Below are positions 1 through 12,792 of a DNA stretch of 64,000 nt, piece by piece (the first letter of the stretch is position 1; each line of letters begins with the position of its first letter). The notes below the pieces were generated by a model. It was not told the origin of the DNA. It saw nothing but the letters and a program-made list of their open reading frames with translations, and did no database searches. The DNA is from Umbelopsis ramanniana AG (Eukaryota; Mucoromycota; Umbelopsidomycetes; Umbelopsidales; Umbelopsidaceae). The position numbers and the translations under genes are program-made. The DNA lies in assembly GCF_025399195.1 (NCBI RefSeq), contig NW_026252107.1, positions 248,001 through 312,000 on the forward strand. The letters are read 5' to 3'.

Positions 1-522
1 CAACAGGGTTGGCTCGCTCCCAATGTAAAGGAAAACCCACCTTTCACATTCACAGCGCTAAGTAACTTCAAAGCCATGCGCGACGCTGTCAATGCTGGCA
101 CTAGCGACTTCTTCATGTGGGAAACCTTCACCACAAAGCCATACCATGATTCTGGTGAAGTCAAGCGTATCGGACAAATCACACCTCCATGGCCTGCCTT
201 CTGTTTCGCCGCCAGCACCAGTCTGCTCGAAGAAGACAGTGAGGGAGTCAAGAAGGCATTGGAAGCCATCAACAAGGCTACCAAGTTGTTCATTGCTCAG
301 AAAGATAAGGAATCAGTGGAGCATATCATGCGCATCCTGGATTACCAAGAAGTGGATGTTCGCGAGTGGTTCAAGACCGTTCGTTACCAAGATAACCTTC
401 GAGATGTTTCCCGCAAAGCTCTTGATGTCACAGTAGAGACCCTGATCAAAGCTGGAGTGATTGAAAAGCCATTATCTGCTGAAAAATTGGTTGACAGCGG
501 TATTGCGAACATCATTGCTTGA
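1..522 (+). CDS. C-terminal part of a Ca3427-like periplasmic-binding-fold protein (partial)
   Basis: The reading frame is open from base 1 to the TGA at 520-522, giving about 173 residues of a C-terminus whose start lies outside the window. Segments such as MWETFTTKPYHDSGEVKRIG and TPPWPAFCFAAS resemble the fungal Ca3427-like family, cytosolic proteins with the fold of bacterial periplasmic binding proteins (the SsuA/THI5 neighbourhood). The ligand of this family is not settled, so no reaction is assigned. The end is a regular helical region rich in charged residues. The family call rests on recalled similarity only. Confidence 0.6.
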   Translation, partial: QQGWLAPNVKENPPFTFTALSNFKAMRDAVNAGTSDFFMWETFTTKPYHDSGEVKRIGQITPPWPAFCFAASTSLLEEDSEGVKKALEAINKATKLFIAQKDKESVEHIMRILDYQEVDVREWFKTVRYQDNLRDVSRKALDVTVETLIKAGVIEKPLSAEKLVDSGIANIIA

Positions 523-661
523 ACGAGCCCACTCATTCAAGACAAATGGGAAATCCAAAAATTTCCGTCTTTGGCCGAGAAAAAATAAAAAAATAAAAAA
601 TATTTTTTGAATCGCGTGGAACGTGTCAAGCAACAACCTTTTGTGCCTCAATTCCTCTTGC

Positions 662-2297
662 ATGTCGACTTCTCCAGAGCTACGTGTCACAGCATTGCAA
701 GACTGCAATATACCGCCCATGTCGCCGTTAACCGCGTCGAAAGCCGGTGGTCCGGCTACTGGGTCATTGACTCCCAAACGTCGAAAGTTGCCATTGAAAA
801 CGGTGGTCGATCCAAGCGAAGCATCATGGAAGGACGATATCGAAAACCAGTATGGTACTTCGCAGAACGTGATTTTTTCATCCACAAAGAAACAACCATT
901 GTCGATGGGCACGCCTGTAGCAAGCAAGCCTGCCACTGGTCGTCGTGACATGCGTCGTCCTTCTCAAAGTCTCGTGGCGCGCCTAGGAGCCGCTGTATCC
1001 AGTCCTAATTTTGATATCAGTAGACATTCAATCATACCCGACCTAATGCCTTCAGCTCATCGTAATATGCCTTTAACGCCTATGTCCGCTGCTCGTCGGG
1101 TCCGATTTTTGGATATGGAGCAGTCCCCTCAAGACGACTTCTTACACGCTTTGTTCCCAGATTCCGAGGAATCAAGTACACATAGTCACTCGTCCGACGA
1201 GGAAGAAGTCAATAATCAAGAGCAAGAAAATCCATTTGAAGTGGTGAATGACGTGGATGATAATGTGAGCAACGATGTACAAAACCCGGAAGTTGAAGAA
1301 TCTCAACCTATGGAAGAAACACTGAGCGGCAAATCTATCTCTCACATGGACGCACAAAATCAAAACAAGGATTTGCATGAAAAATCCATGTACGTCGATG
1401 TGTCTGACGACAATGTATCAGATGCTGAAGGTACTTCTGCTTTACCAGATAATGCTAACGTTGCGAGCAAAGGTAAGCATGTCAAACTAAAACCAGTATG
1501 CATGTAAAGTTGTCAGTACTAATGCATACCATGTACTAGAAGTAAATGAAAGCTCCAACCAAGGTGGTCTTAATCTGAAGTTGGTAGAAACAGTAGAGCA
1601 GGAAGATCAAACGCCTAATCAACAGGAAGATGAGCGAAGTGTGGAAAAACAAGTGGAGCCTGTTGAAGTGTTAACCAGCGTCACAGATACGACCCAGCAC
1701 CATGCAAACTCGAGCTCAGAGAGTGATAGCAACGATAGCAATTCATCTTCTGAATCCAGTGATGATATGGAATCTGATCTTTTAGCATTGTTGAATGATC
1801 GGGAAACATTACTAGCTCGCCAAACAAAGGCGGCAGAGCAGGCCGTAGCCGACAAGGAACACTCTGAAAACACCTTGACTGCTCCTCTCAGGATCACGTC
1901 CCCGAAAAATTCTGTCCTTATCAAAAAGGTCTTGTCTGGAAAGAAGCCCAACGGCCCATTGAAAGCACACTCATATAACCGTTCCGTGCCTCCCATGAAG
2001 TCCGGCTCTCACAATAAATCCAAATCTCCTCCAAACCCAACAAACCATTACCGGTCTCCTTATAGCCTTCCAAGCGCAACATGGGAAGTCAATGTTGATC
2101 GTGGGGAAGAAGGCGGATCACGTAAAGAGAATGCAGCTTGGGTTGGGCATCAGCGCCATCGGAAATCGCTTTTACGTAAAGAGCGTAACGCATCGACGCA
2201 ATGGATTGTTGAAGACTCCTCTGTCGACGACCGACAGCGCCGAAAGCTATCCACTAAACGAAAGAGAGAACCATCGTTAGCTAGACAGTTACGATAA
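662..2297 (+). CDS. Unrecognised acidic, Ser-rich nuclear-type protein (2 exons)
   Basis: Exons 662-1472 and 1540-2297 join in phase to 522 residues; the 67-bp intron has GTAAGC, a TACTAAT branch site and TAG. ATG 662 is the first ATG of the frame; an in-frame GTG 13 codons earlier is not a credible eukaryotic start. The N-terminus has Ser/Thr-Pro sites beside basic runs (SLTPKRRK). Near residue 150 the motif RRVRFLD fits the RVxF docking site for protein phosphatase 1. A long acidic Ser/Glu/Asp stretch follows, then a basic tail ending in LARQLR. This composition suggests a nuclear protein regulated by phosphorylation (inference). I do not recognise the family. Confidence 0.75.
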
Positions 2298-2630
2298 TGC
2301 TCCATTTTTGTACTGAAAGCTTTGGCCCAACCTCCACTGTACATGCATCCTATATACCCCTACTTTACTCAATGCGCGTCATTGTTGTAACTTTGTGTCT
2401 AAATCCATACGTATATCGCGACAATCTCGCTTTTAATAACCCCAAATTTTGTTACTGTTCGTTCACCATCTGTATTTACACAGCAGTATATAAAGTAAAG
2501 CTCAGCAGGATAAGGAGGAGAAGGGTAAATTTACATGGAGAGGCAAGGGAGGGAGGAAGGATTTTGGGGGGTGATGTTATAGAGCGTTATGAACGCCCAA
2601 GTGTATAAGTTGGATTGGCTCTGGGAGGTA

Positions 2631-5307
2631 TTACTCGATCTCGTCATCTAGCTCACCAGCCAGATCGTCCAAGAAATCGCTGTCGTTGGCTTCACCATCG
2701 TTGTCTTGTCGCTGGGGCGTCGACGCCATGCTTGAATTAGCACTTTTCCCAGCCTGTAGACGTTTGGACAAGCGGTCGTCGTCTGTAGCTGAATCAGTAC
2801 CGTTCATATTAACCTGCTTGGATAGCTTGGATTTTCGTTGGCGCGAGGCTCTCTTTCGCTTTGCCAGTCTAGATCGTGGGGTTTCAGATGTGTTTGTATC
2901 ATCCTCTGAACTATCGTTTTCGGAGCCCCGTTCAGTTCGAGTGCGCTTTTTGTTATCCGATGAGCTGATGAAGTCAACAGGCGAAAAAAGTCAATATTCA
3001 AATGTTTGCATCGCAGCATAGCATAGGGTTGCTATAAAGATAGGATCGGTCTAGTTACCTTTGCACGCTTGCATCATCGTCATCGTCCTCATCCTCATCA
3101 AAATCGGTACCGCTCTCCAGAGCAAGCACTTCGTCGACTTCTTGGTCAGCTTCATTCCAATCGACATCCTTGTAGTGTTCAAATACTTCTTCCTCCGAGA
3201 CGCTGAGTCGATGAGTGCGACTATCTCTATTTAAAAAAGCATCGTCATCAAGTTCAAGTGGGGTTGATTCCGGGTCGTCAATTTCATCTTCATCAACACT
3301 GCCTCTATCACCAGCATTACTTGCATTGGCTAGTTCCGGTAGCAGGTAACGAGATTCGTCCAGGCGCTCCCATTTGGAGGTTGAATCTAGAAGCCATTCA
3401 ATGCGCACAATATGGATATGTGCATGTTTCCGTGCTGCATTCACCTTTTGTGTGCCAGCCTAAATTTACGTCTTTTAAGTCATTGTTGTCATACCATCAC
3501 GTATTCCTTTCGCGTAAAACTTACTTTGCCAGCAACAACATGCGTAACACGGCCAGTTAGTTCAGGCGTACACTGCGCACCAAACGAAACTGCCAGCCGC
3601 CAAATATCAGACTGTTGCGGATCTTGACCTAGCGGAATAACACTTGAAAACAAAAGCACGGTGCCTTCAAGAATGTTGGCTTTCATGTCGGGTAGGAGGG
3701 TAGTTACATCGGGCATAATTCGATGTGAAGGTGAAATCTTCATAGCCTTATCATAGTCTTCATAAAACTTGCGATGCACTTCCTTAAGTATCTGTATTTA
3801 AAGAAGGGTTAGCATGGCTCATCTGAGTAGCTATAAATCCTCATTGTATCAGTGCTCGCCTCCAATATCTTGTCCAATTCTTCGTCATTATCAACCAGCA
3901 CTGGCTGATTTTGCGATAATGACATTTCGTTTTGCTTTTGCAGCAACGGCCGAGCATTCTGTTGCTGTTCAACCATGGCATCCTGTTCTTGTTGTTGCTT
4001 TGCTAGCGTCTCAGCGTCTACTTGATCCAGTTCTACAAGGGAAGGTCGGTCAGTCAACTTGTATGCCCTAGTAGTTGTGCTTAACCGATATTCATCAACT
4101 TACCCTCTCGTTCTTCGGTTGATTCTTTTCCGTTACTAACAGCATCTTTAGTTTGAGGCTGTTCATTAGGTGTTTCAGATTTTGGAATGGGCTCCTAATA
4201 TACACTATTGGGTTAGAAGTGGAAAAACGAGATGGAAGACAGCGCAAACGCGTACCCGTTTCGGTAAAAACACCGAGTTGATATCACCAATGCCCACAAA
4301 GAAATCATCTACAAGGTGCGTTAGCAATGCAGAACAGGGGTTAGGGAATACACAACTTTGAAAACTCGCGTGCACTCACATGGCTTCACTTTGATCAAAT
4401 TAGGCGACCAGTTCCACACATCGGATCTGTCATCCATAACAACCACCATGGAGGTATCACAGGGAAACAGTCGTTGAATATTCTTTTGCGTCAAACCTAA
4501 TACAGAAAGGTTTCAATAAAATGGGGGCAGAGACGGTCGGTATTAGGTACACATGAAGCCTTACTGCCACTTTCGTCCCTAGAAAGAATTCGTTCTCGAA
4601 AGATCGTTCTATCCGGATCAATTTTGTTTGCTACAGCTTCTGCGTAATTCCGCGTGCCCATGGTGTATATATGAAGCTCATATTGCTTCGTTACCTCCTT
4701 CAGAAACTCTTGTAGCTTCGGTCTTAACTTTATATAGTACACAAGTGGGCTGCCGGGAAGGACAAATTGCTTGATGTCCTTTAGTGATAAGATAAAGTCA
4801 GACGGGATTCTACATGATTAGACTACGTTACAAGACAGGAGCAAACTCACTTTGGTGGCTGGATGGTTTTTGTTGTTTTTGTCGTTCATCCATTCTCCAA
4901 CCGTAGGGTCACAAGCAGCATGTATGATGGTTTGATCCAAATCAACAATAAGAGATAACCGTCGAGTCTCCAGTAGTCTCGCCGCATTCTCTTGTTCTAA
5001 CCGTTCTGCTTCCTGTAGCGGTGCAAAAAAGGAGAGTGAAATGAGTATCCTCGCACAGACTGCTTGACAACAACAAAAACAAAATCAACATACAGATCGA
5101 TTGACCATCAAGCCATGGACATTATGTGACATATTGATATTGGCGCGTGACCCTTCTTCGGTATTTGAGTTCCCTCTATAAGGTCATGAGCATTTAGTTT
5201 TAAAAGCAATCGTTGCGCTTGGTTTGATATCAAAAATATAATACGTACACATCTTGACCACATATCGCACACAAGCCGTTGTATTGTACAGCATGAGAGC
5301 ATGGCTC
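2631..5307 (-). CDS. FCP1: RNA polymerase II CTD phosphatase FCP1 (core exons; 5' exons unresolved)
   Basis: Eleven phase-consistent exons (descending): 5307-5249, 5175-5094, 5012-4851, 4778-4565, 4496-4380, 4308-4256, 4194-4104, 4032-3860, 3791-3525, 3459-3059, 2964-2631. Family hallmarks appear in order: a Cys-rich segment EPCSHAVQYNGLCAICG, MSHNVHGLMVN, the catalytic DLDQTIIHA (DxDxT) with DPTVGEW, FRERILSRDESGS, VMDDRSDVW, and a BRCT domain (SFGAQCTPELTGRVTHVVAG through VRIEWLLDS), then an acidic tail ending DDEIE. FCP1 removes phosphate from the CTD of Pol II so that it can be recycled. The intron 3792-3859 appears to use a GC donor. The lipoyl-like N-terminal region expected upstream (about 5308-5690) did not resolve into clean exons; see findings. 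Confidence 0.9.
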
Positions 5308-5690
5308 CTGATCCATTCTTATCGAAATGCGTGATCCGGTATGTTGCAATTAATTATAGTTATCTATCAAAGGATAGTCAGTACCTCATTCACTACTTGT
5401 GTCTCAAACCGCTATACACTCATAAAAAGGTGACTATATTGTACCTTCTGTCAATTTCCGATAAAATTGTTGACGACGACTCTTGTCGATGACCAGTATA
5501 TCTTGAACAAACGCGACCTAGGGTAGAAAAAGGCGACTGGACTGATCAGTAACTTGGACGGCATGCATAAAAAGTCATGAAGAATAACGTCACGAGCAAC
5601 GACTTGCAATGGAGAAAGCTCAGAGAGAAGATTATAAAATGCATCAAGAATTACCCAAGTTGGCAATTTAAGGTGCTAGCGGGTTTGGAC

Positions 5691-7501
5691 AACCCTATCG
5701 CAAACAGATATCATCATAGCTTTCAATGAAACGCGAACAAATTCTTACCGAGGTATTTTACAAGTTGCAATTTAAAGGACAAGGTTCACAATCCTGATAT
5801 TATGGGTGTGCAAAGGCGTTCGCTGTCACGAGTCCTGCAAGAAAATTTTCAAAAGCGAAAAATAATGCTAGTCGGTCTTATAAATTTTCTGGGCTGACAT
5901 TGGCAGGAAGCTCATGGAGAGCAGACGACCGGTTTACATTATCAGTCTAAACGCGTCTCATCATTGTACATACGTTATGTCAAATATGGTTGATGGAAGT
6001 CAGTAAGGTTAGAGTAAAGTATTCTCATATTTTGAAGGTCTATGGCAGGCTCGCAATGAATAGAAAGAGCCCCAACGTTTATATCGCCATTGTCATACTG
6101 TAGAAATATCATCAATCAGTGCTTATGGTGTATACTGTGTTTTGCTAAAAATGTGCCTGTCGAGCACAGAGCCTTATAGGCTGAACTCAGACTGGTTCAT
6201 CGTAAGTTGAACATTCGCCTGACGAACGAAAAGCAAACAACGGAAATGATAATACCGCTTCTATAAAGTTCAGCATGCTACGAGTGGAGACTTTGATACA
6301 AGAGGTATGTCAGCTTATTAACAGGGAGCCGTCATAATTGACGCTATTCTGATGCCGTTGAGAAGCTAATGGATTTTGATACCATTTTGATCCGCAACCT
6401 GGTACTATCAGTAGCGCTCGCAGTAGTTGTTTATTTACAAATTGGTACCCTACTTACTGTTTGCTATTAAACATAAATGGAATATCGCTTTAGTATAATT
6501 GATATTTTGTCTTCACAAGATGATAATTGTCATGGTTTTATATCTCCGTGAGCTTTCATCGCGTTTACTTATCGCAGTGTTTTTCTTCGTTTTAGGTTTA
6601 CACACAAATCCACGCTGCTATTTTTTGTTGCTCACTTTCATGATCATATACCCCGTACGGTCGTCTAAACGTCCGAGATAGTTACTCATTATCTCAATCC
6701 AGATGAATTTGATTGGGAACACAATCGGTATGAGACTATACAGCCGCTGGACTAGCTTGTCATTTGTTTGACCAAAATCGAACATACACATGCGGTAGTT
6801 TCATTTTCTTTGTTTTGCACCAAACATTTCTAAAAAAAAAAACAGTGCAAGCACCTTATCCGAACGTCAGCTTGAAAATGCCTTTCAAAATGCAAAAGGA
6901 ACAGACCCTGAAAGTAAAAGTATGTGATGTCAGCGGAACATTATAGCGTAGCCACCCCCCATTGAGATGCACAAAACCACCACTCAACGTGGTGGTGACG
7001 ATCAATGCACCCAATAGCTTCGGCTGCCAAGTTTGCCGATCATCATGGAACCATTTCCCATGCATCACAGCTCTGAAAAGGAAAGCTGAATAATGAACAT
7101 GTACACATTGACAGAAGATGTACGTCAGAAATCGCTGTGCCACTCATGCAATTTTTGTTAGCTTGGAACGTTTTCTAACATGGCGGCGGCGAGGCGGATT
7201 AAGCCATCCATAAAACAAACATGTGGTGGGTAAACAAATGTACTTTTTCGATCGAGATGTGCAATGCTCTCTTTTCATACGTGGAAAAGAGCAGCATCCC
7301 TTCCCCTCAATCTCAACCCGCATGGCAGGCAATACAAATATCAAGGAAACTAAAATTTAATGTGGTACACTTGTACTCCGGAGATATGTCCCGTTTGGCA
7401 ACTGACATAAAGGCTAGTTTATTGCTCAAGCATCAAATAATGGAAACGACATCTGGCCATCGAGCTATTCTTTTGAGCGAGCGAAATGACATTGGGAAAT
7501 C
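5691..7501. other. Gap without a supported gene
   Basis: The first bases probably hold the start of the FCP1 gene and its promoter. Only short AT-rich frames are seen in the rest. A minus-strand ATG frame at 7065-6856 (69 codons, one hydrophobic stretch) ends through what looks like an intron acceptor (TTTACTTTCAG), so part of a spliced gene could hide here, but I could not build one. No RNA gene or repeat was recognised. Confidence 0.4.
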
Positions 7502-8460
7502 CTATTGCCGTTTCCAAATACTAATTTTTTCCTTGCCAGCGCGAGTTTGATGACCCTTGCAGTCAGCCAGGTAAATATTTTCAAAAGAAGGTTCCAAGGC
7601 GGCTTTGTATCTACAACGCGAGCATCATGGGACGAATCCGAGTTGAGACACTGTTACCAAGTTTTTTTTTCCACAATCCTTCTTCCCATTCACTACTTAC
7701 GCTTCTACAGTGACGGCAAATGGAGGACCGCCTTCATGACCGTCTATAGGATAAAGGAGGCATATCAAAGTGCCTCCGCTGGGAATTAGATCCGCCATTC
7801 TTTGACCCCATTGCGTGCGAAGCGAGGGTGGAAGGGCACAGAAGAAGCTGAATGAGGTGAAACCGTGGGGGGGGGGGTCAACCTAAAGAAAAGCAAGAAA
7901 TACAACAATAAATAATATACTTACGTGTAATCGAAAATAAGACTGAATTTCTCTGCAGGCACATCAAACGTAAAAAAATCATCACACAAGAAAGTCACCA
8001 TGGTGCCAGGCACATTTTTTTCTTGTTGCGACTGGGTAAGATAGAGTAATCGTTTGAGACATAGTGTATGACAGGAGAGATTTGTGGGTCAATTTGCCAT
8101 GCAGCGCCATTTCACATCCTTTCACACAAGCGATCCTTCACCTTTTGACATTTGGCAATGCAAGTTTCAGAAAGGTCCAAACCATAGACTTTGCGTTCTG
8201 GACTAGCCAATAAATAACAATCATAACCTTGACCGCATCCTGGTACTAAAACATTGCCTTTGGTGGGGATTGACTGGGCCTGTTCTTTCAATAATTGAAC
8301 AAGAGCTTGGCTGCTTTCACCATGGTCCCAGGGGGTGTCTTTCTCTTGCCACCTCTTTTCCCAATCCGTTGCTAAAACGGCAAGGTCGGTTACAAAAGCA
8401 GATGTTTGGAGGAAGAAAAGGCGTGTACTTACAATCTTTGGTTATGTTTTGTTCAGACAT
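7502..8460 (-). CDS. TPMT-family SAM-dependent thiol/halide methyltransferase
   Basis: Five exons (8460-8433, 8371-8142, 8031-7925, 7847-7701, 7610-7502) join in phase to 206 residues starting MSEQNITKD. The pattern is that of the thiopurine/thiol methyltransferase family: WEKRWQEKDTPWDHG at the N-terminus, the SAM-binding motif LVPGCGQGYDCYLLA, an acidic loop VYGLDLSE, then DDFFTF, IFDYTFFCALPPSLR, and a C-terminal RAGKEKISIWKRQ. Such enzymes move the methyl group of SAM to thiols or halides in the cytosol; the substrate cannot be told from sequence. Length matches the family. The fourth intron boundary lies beside a run of 11 C (coding strand) serving as its pyrimidine tract. It is divergent from the next gene. 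Confidence 0.87.
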
Positions 8461-8812
8461 ACTGGGCAATTTCAGTGTGGAGCCGGGGGAGGGCCAAATA
8501 AAAGAAACACGGGTGACATCGTCACGTTAGATGCGGATACCCTCAAAAGGTACTGGAAAACCAGATGAGGAATGGATGACTCGGGGGGAACGGAAGGTAG
8601 CGTTCCGGCAAAGGAAAACCCGACCAAATATTTTGGAAGCGATTTTGGCCTCGGGAATGGCACCGGTGGAGTCTACGAAATGGGATCTAGTATGTTTGCT
8701 GGGTGCTTCGCTTGAAGCTTTTCATTTCCTTTTCACTCCGTCAAGCCTCTCTTTTTCCTTTTTCCTTTTTCCTTTCTTTTCCTCTCTTTTTCTTCTCGTC
8801 CCACTTTCCGTC

Positions 8813-11275
8813 ATGATCCCAGATGCTACGCCTACCAGAAAGAGACTCAAGGCACTGAGTGCATGTAGCGAGTGTCGTCGTAAGAAAACAAAATGCAACA
8901 GTGAGAAACCGTGCCGAAGTTGTGAGAAAGCCAATGTACCATGCGAATACCCAACACCGCTTTCTGGCAGTAACGAAGACAAACGCAGCTCAACATCGTC
9001 TTCATCCAAAGCAGCTGTGGAAGCTATTGAAGATCGCTTAAGATCCATTGAAGTCATGTTAAATACACTTTTGAAAGGAGGCCAAGGAGTTGCAGATGTA
9101 GACAAGGATGCGTTAATACAGTTTTTGCAAAAGGAGACGTCCAGTTTACGACCCAATCTTTTGAAAACCTATTCTCAACACGCGGCAAATTGGGATTCCA
9201 ACCAAGTAACAACAACACCCATGGATCGATCCAGTCCAGTGCAAGCCAGCGTCGATTATGATATGGAAGGGAGTGGTTCAAGTCAGCAGCAGCAGCCACC
9301 ACGACTGCCATCTATATCTGAGCTTGACAAAGGCTGTTCTGATTCACAGACAGACGCTTCATCTCGGTCGCACATCTCTAGACCATTGTCGTACGAAGCT
9401 CCAATTCCAGATTCAGCTACAGAAGACCGCTTTCAGCTACCTCACTTGTCGGTTCAAGAATACCTATATGGAATCTATTTTGACTTGGTTCATCCATTGT
9501 GCCCCGTTCTGGACCGATACCAGTTTTCTCAATCTACCCTGGCATTGCCTACGACCTTGGATGAAACGAATATCGATATGTGTCTTGATTTTATGCAGAC
9601 CTATGCGGTCCTGTCCTGTGCGGCTGAGGTGGCACCAAGCTCTGTCCTTGTACCTACCGTCGGCACATCGGAAATGCCAGGCTCACAAATGGATCCTATA
9701 ACGGCAGGTGGCTACTTTTTTGAGTGTGCTACAAAGTTGTTGGACCGTCACGAATCCGTTACTCACCCCACGGTAGTCGCCACCTTGTGCTTACTTGTAT
9801 TACACTATGGTCGAGGCGATACACGCCAGATTGACAAAACTTGTTCGTATGTCACGCGCTTGAATGATATGGCGATGCGTTTGTCTTTGCACATGACTCC
9901 TACCGAAAACAGCTCCACCTCTTTCCGACAACGTTGTTTGTTTTGGACGGTTTTCACTCATGATCGAATGGCTAATCTATTATATGGTCGAGCCATGTCC
10001 ATAGAAGAAGAGAATATTTTCGTCGACTTGAGTGATGCGTCTGCCGAAGATTCGCCACCGGATATGCAGTTGTTTGTAGAGTATGTAAAATTGGCCAGAA
10101 TGTTGGGAAGAATTATGCGGCACAGTCACAACCCTTGGCAGTTATCGAACATTGACCGCGCACTTCATCATTGGTTGCGAGCTCTGCCGAAATCTCTATT
10201 ATTATCATCAAATGATATATCACAAGTTCCCATTCCGGTACGAACAATGCATTTATTATTTCACATTAGTGTGTTAGCACTGCATAAGCCTCACCATGTT
10301 TTGGAGGCAAGAAAACCATCGCCGGCCACCTCTTTATCGGCAAGCACAATTTTTGGAGCGTTGAATATAAGTGATGCAGTGGCATCACCACCAACTCGAA
10401 CGCCATCTCCACCATCGGCAGGTCTAGGTAATATTCCGATCTCGACTATTCAAGCAATATTAGCCATTGGCGACAGCTTTGCGGACCCTAGACAGCGCCA
10501 CCTTATGAACACCCATAAGCTACTGCACCATGCTTTAGTATGGTTAGCCAAGTCACAGTTGGACAAGTTACAACAGCATGAAAACGGCATTCGGACTGTG
10601 GACGGAGATCAATGGTTAATCAAATGTTTGGATCTTCTGAAATTGGTGAGTTTTCGACCGGATAGCGAATTGGCTCGGTCGGTATGGGAAATCGAAAAGC
10701 AATGTCACACTTTAAGGCAAAAGGCTACACGGCCGGAAGGAAAACGGTCGTATGAAGCTATTGATAGCAGTCTTGATCAGCCACCAACGCCGCAGCGAAC
10801 GCACAGTCCTGATGATCGAAAAAACATTGCCACCACTGTCAATACCACCAGCGCTACTCCACAGCTGCTAGTGTCTCAAAGGACTCTTCCCACCGCCACA
10901 TTCAGTACAGTGATAAAGAATGCTCTCAACAACGAAGAACCAAAAACATTTGATTTCGTACCTCTAATACCGAGAAACGGCGAGCTTTGGGAAAATCGGC
11001 AGTCCATATCAAAGTTCATACATTATACAGCCGACTCGAATCATAAAACTTCAGAAGATGACCTTATGCATGGTCAATATCCACGAGGTTCGCCACGTAG
11101 CATTTTCCAAACAACTTCTCCTGAGCATACCCTCAAATCGGTGACGTCAATGCCATCGCTTCATGAGAGTAACCGATATTCACGAAATGTCAGGTCTTAT
11201 TCCAGACCACCGAATAGTACCTCCACGCAACTGTGGGAACTGGCAGCTGCAGCGGCAGCGGCATCAGAGAGGTGA
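8813..11275 (+). CDS. Zn2Cys6 fungal transcription factor with fungal_trans domain
   Basis: One uninterrupted frame of 820 codons. ATG 8813 is chosen because the Zn cluster begins at residue 18, and the bases just before it form a long pyrimidine leader typical of a 5' UTR; the frame is open further upstream but reads as non-coding. The cluster cysteines are C18, C21, C28, C34, C37 and C44 in basic context (CSECRRKKTKC). A short coiled coil follows (IEDRLRSIEVMLNTLLKG, dimerisation). The middle region, from about residue 200 to 600, has the signature of the fungal-specific regulatory domain (YFDLVHPLCPVLDRYQF, FWTVFTHDRMANLLYGR). The tail is Ser/Thr/Pro-rich and ends in an Ala run. Target genes are unknown. 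Confidence 0.93.
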   Translation: MIPDATPTRKRLKALSACSECRRKKTKCNSEKPCRSCEKANVPCEYPTPLSGSNEDKRSSTSSSSKAAVEAIEDRLRSIEVMLNTLLKGGQGVADVDKDALIQFLQKETSSLRPNLLKTYSQHAANWDSNQVTTTPMDRSSPVQASVDYDMEGSGSSQQQQPPRLPSISELDKGCSDSQTDASSRSHISRPLSYEAPIPDSATEDRFQLPHLSVQEYLYGIYFDLVHPLCPVLDRYQFSQSTLALPTTLDETNIDMCLDFMQTYAVLSCAAEVAPSSVLVPTVGTSEMPGSQMDPITAGGYFFECATKLLDRHESVTHPTVVATLCLLVLHYGRGDTRQIDKTCSYVTRLNDMAMRLSLHMTPTENSSTSFRQRCLFWTVFTHDRMANLLYGRAMSIEEENIFVDLSDASAEDSPPDMQLFVEYVKLARMLGRIMRHSHNPWQLSNIDRALHHWLRALPKSLLLSSNDISQVPIPVRTMHLLFHISVLALHKPHHVLEARKPSPATSLSASTIFGALNISDAVASPPTRTPSPPSAGLGNIPISTIQAILAIGDSFADPRQRHLMNTHKLLHHALVWLAKSQLDKLQQHENGIRTVDGDQWLIKCLDLLKLVSFRPDSELARSVWEIEKQCHTLRQKATRPEGKRSYEAIDSSLDQPPTPQRTHSPDDRKNIATTVNTTSATPQLLVSQRTLPTATFSTVIKNALNNEEPKTFDFVPLIPRNGELWENRQSISKFIHYTADSNHKTSEDDLMHGQYPRGSPRSIFQTTSPEHTLKSVTSMPSLHESNRYSRNVRSYSRPPNSTSTQLWELAAAAAAASER

Positions 11276-12792
<1,517 letters not shown>

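Noticed and set aside
6856-7143. Minus-strand frame with one hydrophobic segment
   Set aside because: It runs through an acceptor-like TTTACTTTCAG and has no matching donor or family signature.
8531-8812. In-frame upstream extension of the Zn2Cys6 regulator by 94 codons
   Set aside because: Much of it is an open pyrimidine-rich leader (Phe/Ser/Leu runs), and the zinc cluster sits at the usual place when ATG 8813 is used.
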